DNA of 22,445 nt from Candidatus Bathyarchaeota archaeon (GTDB lineage: Archaea > Thermoproteota > Bathyarchaeia > RBG-16-48-13 > GCA-020355125). A program made the translations under genes and the position numbers. The DNA lies in contig JAOZHK010000145.1 in assembly GCA_026014905.1 (NCBI GenBank), forward strand, positions 1 to 22,445, in the 5' to 3' direction. The notes under the pieces were generated by a model. It was given only the letters and a program-made list of their open reading frames with translations. It was not told the origin of the DNA and did not search any database. This document shows, in pieces, positions 14,573 to 21,209 of the stretch (positions are counted from its first letter, which is position 1; the number at the start of each line of letters is the position of its first letter).

Positions 14573-14820
14573 GGAGCCTAAATTATCTGGATTTTGATGA
14601 CATTATCTAATTATTAAAGAAAGGATAGGTTCTCTATAGGATTTCTTACTAAAGTGATCTCAGGCTCCAGTTTGAGAGTAATGAAGCATAAGTCATGAAA
14701 AAAGAAGAAAAGAGCCTAATTTGAGCTTGTTTTTGCTACCTTAGCTATCTACTAAAGAAAGGACACGTTTACACATGAAAGTAGCTTTTCGTTGATTAAT
14801 GGGTAATCATTCAAGGCTCT
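14573..14820. repeat. Two 54-bp imperfect repeats, each paired with a downstream inverted 7-mer
   Basis: Copies 14574-14627 and 14712-14765 align without gaps at about 69% identity, both beginning GAGCCTAA and ending with a conserved TNAAAGAAAGGANA. Each is closed by an inverted 7-mer: GGAGCCT (14573-14579) with AGGCTCC (14662-14668), and AGAGCCT (14711-14717) with AGGCTCT (14814-14820). The difference between copies is compensatory. They sit immediately downstream of the recombinase gene and could be recombinase arm sites or two structured RNAs. No gene was recognised in 14561-14853. Confidence 0.5.
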
Positions 14821-14853
14821 GTGAGGGAACGCAAGAGCAGTTAAGCTGGAGCA

Positions 14854-16206
14854 TTAGTCTCGTATGAATTGTGTGTTCTTTAATTCTTTCATGATGTTAT
14901 GATAGTCTTTGTCGCTGATCTGTTGAGTCAGTTGTCTGTGATAGATCTTTTTCAGATCGGGATCTTGGAGGAGTTGTCTCTGCATTTGCTCTAGTTCTTC
15001 AAGGTTTGCTTCCAAATGCATTAGATAGGTTTTGAGAGCTGATTCCTTTCTTGGCTGGTGTTGAGTGAGATCTTTGAGATTGAAGAGATCTAGCTTCTGA
15101 AAAGTGATCTCTGAGGAGAGGAGAACCATCATTTTTTCCTGAAAATCGTGGAGTTGCTGTTTGTGTGCTACATTTAGTTCTTGGAGAGTGTGAAGACTGG
15201 TCTTGAGATCCTTGATCTCTTGGCTTTGATGATCTAGTTGTGCTTGCAAATCTTGATGAGGTTGGAGAATTGTTGTGAGGGAGACATGGGGATAAATCCT
15301 CTTTTTGTATTGTTGAAGGACTCTCTGCTTCAATCCTGTGGAATAGGTCAAATCGGCATATCTGACCTTTTTCCCTATAATGATCTTAGCAAATTTGGTG
15401 TCGACATTAAATTCTGCTATAGTGAACATGAACTTTCTGACGCAGTGAAACCTAATTCTGCCTCTAGGCTGGATGCCAGCTTTGTGTGCTAGAGATCTCA
15501 GCCAGAGGTTCATGCCATGAGGAGTCTTAGTGGTCCATAATTCTTTCTGAGAGCTGTCTATGGTAGACAGATACTTTTCAAGGTCTGCAACAGCTTCTGG
15601 AATCAAGATGCCTACTGCTTTGACTGAATGCCTTCGGGTCTTGATTCGGTCTGTGAGGAAAGTCACAAAGCCATCTGGATCGACTAGTGTGAGAAGGTGC
15701 TGGATGTCTTTGACTGTGAGGTTGAGAAAGTCTCCTACTCCCCATCCTAGTAGAGCTGTGCTGACTCTAGCTTTGTCTTCCCAGGTGCCCACTTCTCTCA
15801 TGGCTTGGAGTTCTTCTTTAGTAAACTCATGTTCCCCAGTTGCTAACTCGAGGTTGGGGAGAGTGCCTTGAGAGAGAGTGATGTTGATGGTTTCTGAGGC
15901 AAAGAAGGCTTTAATGGATCCCATATAGCTATTGATAGTGTTATTCTTATGATGGGAGAGGCTGGCACAATACTTGGTGAGAATGTCTCTGTACTTGTCA
16001 AGGAAGAGGGCTGTTTTCATGTCTTCGAAGTCTGATCTAATCTGATCATCCACGTGTTCCAATTGGCATGAAAAGTAGGGCTTACCAGTGAGGGGATTCT
16101 TGGTAGTGACAGCCCACGTGGCAAATCGTCCCCATCTTCTTCTGTTAAGGGCTTTAGTTTGCTTGTTAAGTGTCTTTTCTAACCAGTTTTGCAGTCTCTT
16201 ACCCAT
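14854..16206 (-). CDS. Tyrosine-recombinase-like protein with coiled-coil tail
   Basis: The 450-aa protein has an N-terminal SAM-like region and a catalytic-like domain: ALLGWGVGDFLNLT (region of the first Arg), DRIKTRRHSV (beta-strand Lys region), RFHCVRKFMFT (HxxR-like) and ADLTYSTGLKQRVLQQYKKRIY (Tyr region, as in archaeal integrases). The first catalytic Arg appears absent, since GWGVGD replaces the usual G(L/I)RxxD. The C-terminus (about residues 310-430) is a coiled coil rich in Gln/Leu. It may be an integrase of a lost element, an inactive relative, or a host-domesticated protein. The 54-bp repeats directly downstream are candidate sites. No matching tRNA or att duplication was seen. 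Confidence 0.75.
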   Translation of the reverse strand: MGKRLQNWLEKTLNKQTKALNRRRWGRFATWAVTTKNPLTGKPYFSCQLEHVDDQIRSDFEDMKTALFLDKYRDILTKYCASLSHHKNNTINSYMGSIKAFFASETINITLSQGTLPNLELATGEHEFTKEELQAMREVGTWEDKARVSTALLGWGVGDFLNLTVKDIQHLLTLVDPDGFVTFLTDRIKTRRHSVKAVGILIPEAVADLEKYLSTIDSSQKELWTTKTPHGMNLWLRSLAHKAGIQPRGRIRFHCVRKFMFTIAEFNVDTKFAKIIIGKKVRYADLTYSTGLKQRVLQQYKKRIYPHVSLTTILQPHQDLQAQLDHQSQEIKDLKTSLHTLQELNVAHKQQLHDFQEKMMVLLSSEITFQKLDLFNLKDLTQHQPRKESALKTYLMHLEANLEELEQMQRQLLQDPDLKKIYHRQLTQQISDKDYHNIMKELKNTQFIRD

Positions 16207-16297
16207 GCGGATCGTAGATCTGTAAAAGAGATAAGCTATTTAGTACCTGTGAAGAAGAAGTAGAGAAGATACCTATAGACAATAAAGTAACATACTC

Positions 16298-16939
16298 TTG
16301 GCTTATAGCACTATATCGACTACAGCTGCTGTGATCAATGTGGAGTGGATAACATACCTTGTCCAATTTGGCTATATCGGTGTCTTCGTAATCAGTTTGA
16401 TCAGTGCACTCACAATCATCTTCCCCATTCCTTACACGCTTGTCCTGTACGCGCTCGGCTCCTCACTGGACCCGATTCTTCTCGCGATAGCGAGCGGACT
16501 GGGCTCCGCTCTCGGCGAGCTTTCTGGATATATCTTGGGATATTATGGGCACACCATTGTCAGTGAGCACATGAAACGGCGGATGGAATACATGTTGAAG
16601 ATCTTTGACCGATTTGGCGTACTCGCTATCTTTCTCTTCGCACTAACGCCACTCCCCGATGACCTCTTATTCATTCCACTCGGGATGATGCGATACAGTT
16701 TAGTCAAAGCCATCATCCCGACATTTATTGGTAAACTTCTGATGTCTTTCATTATTGCGTATTCGGGTCACGTATCATTTGAGTTTATCCAGATTCTATT
16801 TGGTGAATCGGGAGGACTTGTAACTATTGTGATTTCCAGCATATTATTAATCAGTGTCCTCCTCATAATGTATAAAATCGATTGGGAAGCCATATTCAAC
16901 AAATACATCATGTCATCGAAAAATAATGATACGGACTAG
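16298..16939 (+). CDS. VTT-domain (DedA/YqaA-like) membrane protein
   Basis: The 213-aa protein has about five hydrophobic helices. The core VTT/SNARE-associated pattern is visible: SGLGSALGELSGYILGYYG, then a reentrant LTPLPDDLLFIPLGMMRY and the terminal helix GGLVTIVISSILLISVLLIMY. DedA-superfamily proteins are membrane transporters or scramblases for lipid carriers. The start is a TTG at 16298; downstream GTG codons (16331, 16340) are alternatives. It is first in an operon with a CDP-alcohol phosphatidyltransferase, a linkage consistent with a lipid role (inference). Confidence 0.85.
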   Translation: MAYSTISTTAAVINVEWITYLVQFGYIGVFVISLISALTIIFPIPYTLVLYALGSSLDPILLAIASGLGSALGELSGYILGYYGHTIVSEHMKRRMEYMLKIFDRFGVLAIFLFALTPLPDDLLFIPLGMMRYSLVKAIIPTFIGKLLMSFIIAYSGHVSFEFIQILFGESGGLVTIVISSILLISVLLIMYKIDWEAIFNKYIMSSKNNDTD

Positions 16940-16950
16940 AGGTCACGTGA

Positions 16951-17535
16951 ATGCTCGGAAAATTGAGGGCACATTATGAGAAGATGGTTGCACCGGCAGG
17001 CTCGACATTTGCCAAGCTAGGCATTACGCCTAATATGATGACAGCAGCAAGTGTAGCCACAGCTGCATGCTCCGCATACCTGTATGGGAATCAACTCCCC
17101 ATCTATGGAGCCAGCCTCATTATCCTCACGGGTGTGCTTGACATGTTTGATGGCGCCATCGCCCGCGCCACCGAGACCACCAGTCGATTTGGAGCCACCC
17201 TCGATCACGTCATTGATCGATACGCAGAATTACTTATTATGATCGGGATAATAGCAGGAGATTACACACCATGGTATTGGGGATTCTTCACCATTTTTGG
17301 GATGATCATGGCAAGCTTCACACGAGCCAAAGCCGAATCCGTAGGCGGATTAGCCAGCTGTACCGTCGGTATAGCTGAACGCCAAGAAAAACTCCTAGTC
17401 CTGATCGGTGCCTCCATACTGGATCCGAGCCTTCCCGGCATCCTAAACTATGGAAGCATCGTGGTGGGAATATTATCGCATATTACCGTGGCGCAACGCC
17501 TACATTACACGTACCAGCGCACCCGAGGAAGATAA
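16951..17535 (+). CDS. CDP-alcohol phosphatidyltransferase, archaetidylinositol-phosphate-synthase-like
   Basis: The 194-aa membrane enzyme contains the full family motif D64-x2-D67-G68-x2-A71-R72-x8-G81-x3-D85-x3-D89. In archaea, enzymes of this size join CDP-archaeol to an alcohol such as L-myo-inositol 1-phosphate. The next gene encodes a sugar kinase, favouring an inositol-phosphate acceptor (inference). GAGGT lies upstream of the ATG, and the gene starts 11 nt after the VTT stop. Glycerol or serine as acceptor remains possible. Confidence 0.85.
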   Translation: MLGKLRAHYEKMVAPAGSTFAKLGITPNMMTAASVATAACSAYLYGNQLPIYGASLIILTGVLDMFDGAIARATETTSRFGATLDHVIDRYAELLIMIGIIAGDYTPWYWGFFTIFGMIMASFTRAKAESVGGLASCTVGIAERQEKLLVLIGASILDPSLPGILNYGSIVVGILSHITVAQRLHYTYQRTRGR

Positions 17536-17537
17536 CC

Positions 17538-18440
17538 ATGTTCGACCTAGTAGCTATAGGAAACCCGGTCTTCGATGAAATCATCACGCCGACGCGACAG
17601 ATTCCTGGCCGCATCTTATCGGGTTGTAGTACAAACGCGTGCTTAGCCGCTCGAAAACTGGGTTTACACAATGTTGCCTTAATTGGCAGTATTGGTCCAC
17701 AATACACGACTCGATTTAACCAGAAAATGATGCAATACGGCATCACCCCTCTCGCTATTAAGCACTCCAAAGATACTGGCGGGTTTAAACTAATTTATGA
17801 TACTCAGGGTAACCGAACTCTGGATGTATTAGGCGTCGCTAGCACAATTTTTCCCGAAGATCTACCAGATGAAGCGCTTGAAGCCAAAACAATTCTTCTC
17901 GCTCCGATCCTGCAAGAAATCGAGATTTCCTTAATCGAGTATATTCGAGAGAATTCCAAAGCTCAACTCTTTCTTGACCCTCAAGGCATGCTCCGTGCAA
18001 TCAATCAGGAAGGACGCGTCGTCCATACGTGTGATCGTCAGAAGGCCCAACGGCTTGCATCGCTTGTTGACGTGATTAAACCCAACGAACACGAAGCCTA
18101 CACTCTCACATCCGTTGAGAGTCCCTATACCGCCGCACGGCTATTAAATGAATGGGGGGCTCAACTCAGCATTGTTACCTTAGCTGAAAAAGGCTCAGTA
18201 ATTGCGAGGGGAAAGGAATTCATTCGTATTCCGGCGTATAAAACGACAGCGCACGATCCCACTGGTGCTGGTGACACCTATATTGGGGCGTTTATCACTG
18301 AGTACTTGAAAGCAAAAAGCTTGTTTGACTGCGGACTATTTGCTTCAGCCGCTGCATCAATTAAAGTGGAGCATACCGGACCGGATTTCCAGCTCAAGTA
18401 CCAGGATGCGTCAACCCGCATGTCAGCGTTATTATCATAA
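17538..18440 (+). CDS. PfkB/ribokinase-family sugar or polyol kinase
   Basis: The 300-aa protein has N-terminal AIGNPVFDEI, substrate-lid GGFKLIYDTQGNRTLDV, and the PfkB signature DPTGAGDTY (D240-), whose Asp246 is the catalytic base. It phosphorylates a sugar, nucleoside or polyol using ATP. It starts 2 nt after the phosphatidyltransferase gene with a GAGGAAG ribosome binding site, so the operon suggests a kinase making the acceptor for the lipid enzyme; myo-inositol kinases belong to this family. The substrate is not fixed by sequence. Confidence 0.85.
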   Translation: MFDLVAIGNPVFDEIITPTRQIPGRILSGCSTNACLAARKLGLHNVALIGSIGPQYTTRFNQKMMQYGITPLAIKHSKDTGGFKLIYDTQGNRTLDVLGVASTIFPEDLPDEALEAKTILLAPILQEIEISLIEYIRENSKAQLFLDPQGMLRAINQEGRVVHTCDRQKAQRLASLVDVIKPNEHEAYTLTSVESPYTAARLLNEWGAQLSIVTLAEKGSVIARGKEFIRIPAYKTTAHDPTGAGDTYIGAFITEYLKAKSLFDCGLFASAAASIKVEHTGPDFQLKYQDASTRMSALLS

Positions 18441-18445
18441 CGCGT

Positions 18446-18514
18446 ATGATTCCATCGATCAAAGAACCCGCGCGCATTAAGCCAGAAAAGTTAAAAGACC
18501 TGATCGAGAAATAG
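18446..18514 (+). CDS. Tiny ORF after the PfkB gene (22 aa), uncertain
   Basis: ATG 18446 to TAG 18512-18514 encodes a short polar peptide with IKEPARIKPEKLKDLIEK. The CCCGCGCGC part includes a short CG tract (18469-18475). No ribosome binding site is evident. It may be a remnant or chance ORF. Confidence 0.25.
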   Translation: MIPSIKEPARIKPEKLKDLIEK

Positions 18515-18543
18515 GATTCCTATAACTGAGAAGAGTGAACATT

Positions 18544-18729
18544 ATGCCCGTTGTAATAGTAGAAATGTGGGAAGGACGATCCGCAAGTCAGAAAGAAACT
18601 CTCATTCAAGGAATCACGGAGGCATTCAAACAAATCGGCGTACCACCTGAAGTGTTAAACATTATCATTCATGACATCCCCAAAACCAACTGGGGAAGTG
18701 GCGGGAAACTAGCCTCGCAACAAGACTAA
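18544..18729 (+). CDS. 4-oxalocrotonate tautomerase family protein
   Basis: The 61-aa protein starts MPVVIVEMWEGRSASQKETLI, giving an N-terminal Pro once Met is removed. That Pro is the catalytic base of the tautomerase superfamily, so the ATG at 18544 is required and the GTG 9 nt upstream (18535) is the ribosome binding site. The rest, with ITEAFKQIGVPPEVLNIIIHDIPKTNWG, fits the family and includes the conserved PKxNWGxGG end. The reaction (keto-enol tautomerisation) is known for the family; the substrate is not. Confidence 0.92.
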   Translation: MPVVIVEMWEGRSASQKETLIQGITEAFKQIGVPPEVLNIIIHDIPKTNWGSGGKLASQQD

Positions 18730-18820
18730 CCCCCTAACCCAGTACTGGAATTCATGCACTTCAGAGCGAGCCAGCTTCAGATTTGCACGCACGTATGCTG
18801 GCTGATGAGAGAAAAAATTC

Positions 18821-19651
18821 GTGACCCAACTCCTAAAAATCGCCATTGGGCTTGCATTAAAAAGCGAACTCTATCATGGACGCATTAATACCAAATTGTA
18901 TGACCTGTACAAGAACCCAGATCACGGGAACGTGCAAAAATATTATTCATTCATGATCGAATCCGATCATCACGTCGATCGAGAAGTCGCGTTCTGGCTT
19001 GAACTTGCGATACCGAAACCCCCAGAAAGAATCAGTCTTGCAGCAGTAATCGATGTTTTACGCAAAATGGAGGTCATCCTGTTCGATCTCCTAGTTCAAG
19101 CGAACCCGAATCTCCTAACAGATCTTAATGATTGGCTAAATTACATTGCCAACATCCCTCACATGCTCGAAAATAATAGAGGCATCGAGGCGAAACGATT
19201 AATCAGTCAAGCTTTCGATAGCTCACGAGCTTCAACCATAGAAATGCTGAAAAACGATCCAAAGATAGCGCGAAAACTCCAGATCTTACAACAAGAGACG
19301 CAACATCTGTATCACCAAATACTCCGCATCCCCTTGAAACTCGTCATTCCTCTGGAACAACGAGAACCAGTATTGACTCTTCAACACCAAATTCTTGAAC
19401 TTATTAGAATCGGGATGAAGCCGAGAGAACACACAACAAATTACCAGTACGCGCTTCAGAGATTAGAACACATTCAAACCCAGCTCATGTCACCAAATGC
19501 CCCCCATCAGCTAATAAAAAAAGAGCTTGACCAAGCCATAAACAATCTTCAGCAGAGCTATAGACATAATGAATTAGATAAATCCAGCTCCCAACAGAGG
19601 AAAATAATCCAGAACCTTCGAGTCTTCTCTACTTCCCTGGAAGCTCCGTGA
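18821..19651 (+). CDS. Unknown helical protein with a ferritin-like N-terminal pattern
   Basis: The 276-aa protein is mostly alpha-helical and rich in Leu/Gln. Its first 60 residues have LALKSELYHG (E16) and FMIESDHH (E47-x-x-H50), similar to the first half of a ferritin-like diiron site. The remaining half has no second ExxH, so the call is only a pattern. A late coiled-coil region with LQQETQHLYHQILRIPLK is visible. The GTG start at 18821 follows GATGAGAG. Not recognised with confidence. Confidence 0.7.
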   Translation: MTQLLKIAIGLALKSELYHGRINTKLYDLYKNPDHGNVQKYYSFMIESDHHVDREVAFWLELAIPKPPERISLAAVIDVLRKMEVILFDLLVQANPNLLTDLNDWLNYIANIPHMLENNRGIEAKRLISQAFDSSRASTIEMLKNDPKIARKLQILQQETQHLYHQILRIPLKLVIPLEQREPVLTLQHQILELIRIGMKPREHTTNYQYALQRLEHIQTQLMSPNAPHQLIKKELDQAINNLQQSYRHNELDKSSSQQRKIIQNLRVFSTSLEAP

Positions 19652-19656
19652 TCAGA

Positions 19657-19815
19657 TTACTTCTCATCATCAGCTTTTCGATAAAAGATTTCGACCATAA
19701 TCACTGCAGCTACAACGATAACAGTCCCAAACAATAAATTTCCTGTGGCTTGATCAAGAGCAACGCCCACAAATAATGCTACGAAAATTACAATGAAGAA
19801 CAGCGTTCGATTCAC
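19657..19815 (-). CDS. Small two-helix membrane protein (52 aa)
   Basis: A short minus-strand frame starts at GTG 19815 after GGAG and encodes two hydrophobic segments (LFFIVIFVALFVGVAL; LLFGTVIVVAAVIMVEIF), ending YRKADDEK. Its stop lies 5 nt from the stop of the convergent helical protein gene. No family is recognised. The composition strongly favours real coding. Confidence 0.65.
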   Translation of the reverse strand: MNRTLFFIVIFVALFVGVALDQATGNLLFGTVIVVAAVIMVEIFYRKADDEK

Positions 19816-19923
19816 ACTAATAGGTCTCCCATGAAGACAAGTATTAGGTGATCATCAAATATATAAAAGGTAATGCACTCGCGGATCACGTGATAAACTC
19901 ATATGTAACCTTCAGGTTCACTA

Positions 19924-19975
19924 GCAATTGTCATCGTTATCGCGCGTGGTATCCAAGAACAGGCATGACAATTGC
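19924..19975. promoter_or_regulatory. 11-bp perfect inverted repeat upstream of an RHH gene
   Basis: GCAATTGTCAT (19924-19934) and ATGACAATTGC (19965-19975) are exact reverse complements separated by 30 nt, which contain a CGCGCG. The repeat lies just upstream of a TATA-like TTTAATATAT (19991-20000) and of the RHH gene at 20023. An autoregulatory operator is likely. Confidence 0.45.
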
Positions 19976-20022
19976 CTCATGAGAACAATATTTAATATAT
20001 TGTATGAAATGTAGAAAGGACT

Positions 20023-20169
20023 ATGTCAAGAAATGAATTTCGAGGTATCACGTTACCTGAAGGACTATATCGTCAGCTCGAGAATTTTGTTGAGCAATCC
20101 AATGGGTACTATGTTTCAGTCACAGAAGTGGTCCGAGAAGCGTTACGTGAATACCTGAAGAAGCAATGA
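20023..20169 (+). CDS. Ribbon-helix-helix protein (48 aa), RHH1
   Basis: The short gene encodes MSRNEFRGITLPEGLYRQLE, then SNGYYVSVTEVVREALREYLKKQ. The N-terminal strand (FRGITLPEG) and two helices are the ribbon-helix-helix fold of CopG/MetJ-like dimeric DNA-binding proteins. TATA-like DNA lies 23-32 nt upstream, giving a nearly leaderless mRNA. A closely similar gene lies convergent and overlapping downstream. RHH proteins are often antitoxins, but no toxin is next to it. Confidence 0.8.
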   Translation: MSRNEFRGITLPEGLYRQLENFVEQSNGYYVSVTEVVREALREYLKKQ

Positions 20170-20329
20170 TAAATCTAACGCGCGCGCGTTTTCTCAGATA
20201 GTCCCGTAATGCTTCACGGACCACTTTAGCAATTGAGACATAATAGCCATTGGATTGTGCCACAAATTTCTCTAGTTCGAGATACAAGCCTTCTGAAAGT
20301 GTTACGCTTCGGTAATCTTTTCGAGACAT
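20120..20329 (-). CDS. Ribbon-helix-helix protein RHH2, with read-through tail across a (CG)5 tract
   Basis: The ATG at 20329, preceded by GTGA, encodes MSRKDYRSVTLSEGLYLELE and SNGYYVSIAKVVREALRDYL, a paralogue of RHH1. After LRK the frame reads through CGCGCGCGCG as RARV and continues about 17 residues over the antisense of RHH1 before stopping. One CG unit less would create a TAG right after KRAR, giving the normal RHH length. The tail is therefore an artefact of the tract, or a slipped state. Confidence 0.75.
   Translation of the reverse strand: MSRKDYRSVTLSEGLYLELEKFVAQSNGYYVSIAKVVREALRDYLRKRARVRFIIASSGIHVTLLGPLL
20178..20189. repeat. (CG)5 tract at the end of RHH2
   Basis: ACGCGCGCGCGT between the convergent RHH genes. 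Four units would restore the RHH2 stop. Identical to the 12-mer at 14501. Confidence 0.75.
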
Positions 20330-20436
20330 AGAATTCACTTTACTTGTTGCAGTGCGCGCTATGTGTTAACCACGTAAATAGAAAGCTGAACGATGCAATT
20401 CATTGAAGATGTAGAACATTTTTTTGCTTGCCAAAT

Positions 20437-21027
20437 TCAATGAGAGCTAGCCAGCTTGATCTCGAATTCACAGCAGTCTCCACCGGTAATAATTGATTGT
20501 TTCAATTCAACATGTACCGGTTTTTCGAATGCTGCTTCAAAAAACTGCTTATTAAATTCCACTGAACATTGGCAATACGTTTGATTCTTAAACAGCTCCG
20601 TCGTTTTTTTAACTTGACCGCAAAAGCATTTGTTATGCTTTCCAATAATTGTATGATCATTTATCAATTGATACTCGAGTTCTCCCTCTTTGACTTCATA
20701 GGTACTGACTCTCTTAAGAAAATCTTCAAGAGAAGATGACTCGTTCATAAGTCGTTTTGCAGTTTTTCGTTGTCCTTGTCCACAACATTTACTGCCACAA
20801 GCTTTCATTATTTCTATAGCCTTATCTGTTTCCAGCACATTTTCTAGTCTTTCAACTGCGTTTTTCCACCAGAGGGCTTTGTTAGCAGGTTTATATTTGT
20901 TATATTCGTTTGATTTTTCCATTATTCGTACATAGGAATCTTTAGCCGTTTTGCTTTCGACTATTTTGGCAAATCTGCCAATTCGCCCTGTTCGAGGAAT
21001 ATTGTGTAAATCCTCTGTTGATTTCAT
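20437..21027 (-). CDS. Cysteine-rich DUF6144-like protein
   Basis: The 196-aa protein has IMKACGSKCCGQGQRKTAKRL, CFCGQVKK, YCQCSVEF and a terminal TGGDCCEFEIKL. These Cys clusters match what I recall of the DUF6144 family, in which an archaeal or clostridial protein has a CCEF end similar to V4R/ATC-hydrolase domains. The family function is unknown; a metal or cluster site is likely. The start ATG 21027 was chosen because GAGG lies 6 nt upstream; an upstream TTG would add 12 residues. A TATA-like CTATAAATAC is at 21104-21095, suggesting a leader of about 45-50 nt. Confidence 0.65.
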   Translation of the reverse strand: MKSTEDLHNIPRTGRIGRFAKIVESKTAKDSYVRIMEKSNEYNKYKPANKALWWKNAVERLENVLETDKAIEIMKACGSKCCGQGQRKTAKRLMNESSSLEDFLKRVSTYEVKEGELEYQLINDHTIIGKHNKCFCGQVKKTTELFKNQTYCQCSVEFNKQFFEAAFEKPVHVELKQSIITGGDCCEFEIKLASSH

Positions 21028-21209
21028 GTTTTTCCTCAAAGTTATATCCTGATTATGTGACAATCTAATATCATTTTGACGGAATTAATTGTTTGTATTT
21101 ATAGGAATTAAAATCTAGTCATGAAAATCATTAGATAATTGCGATATAGGCTTCTAGAACGTGATATTTCAATTTTCTAATTTTCTAAACCTCATTAATT
21201 ATAGAGAAT

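Noticed and set aside
1094..16206. Integration of an element into tRNA-Leu by the recombinase at 14854-16206
   Set aside because: No second copy of the tRNA 3' end was found in the window, and the genes between look like host metal and iron genes.
14633..16279. TCTATAGG at 14633-14640 and CCTATAGA at 16272-16279 as inverted element ends around the recombinase gene
   Set aside because: An 8-bp match with a palindromic centre is too short, and no target duplication is visible.
20023..20338. RHH pair as a toxin-antitoxin module
   Set aside because: Both genes encode RHH proteins, and no toxin-like ORF is adjacent.
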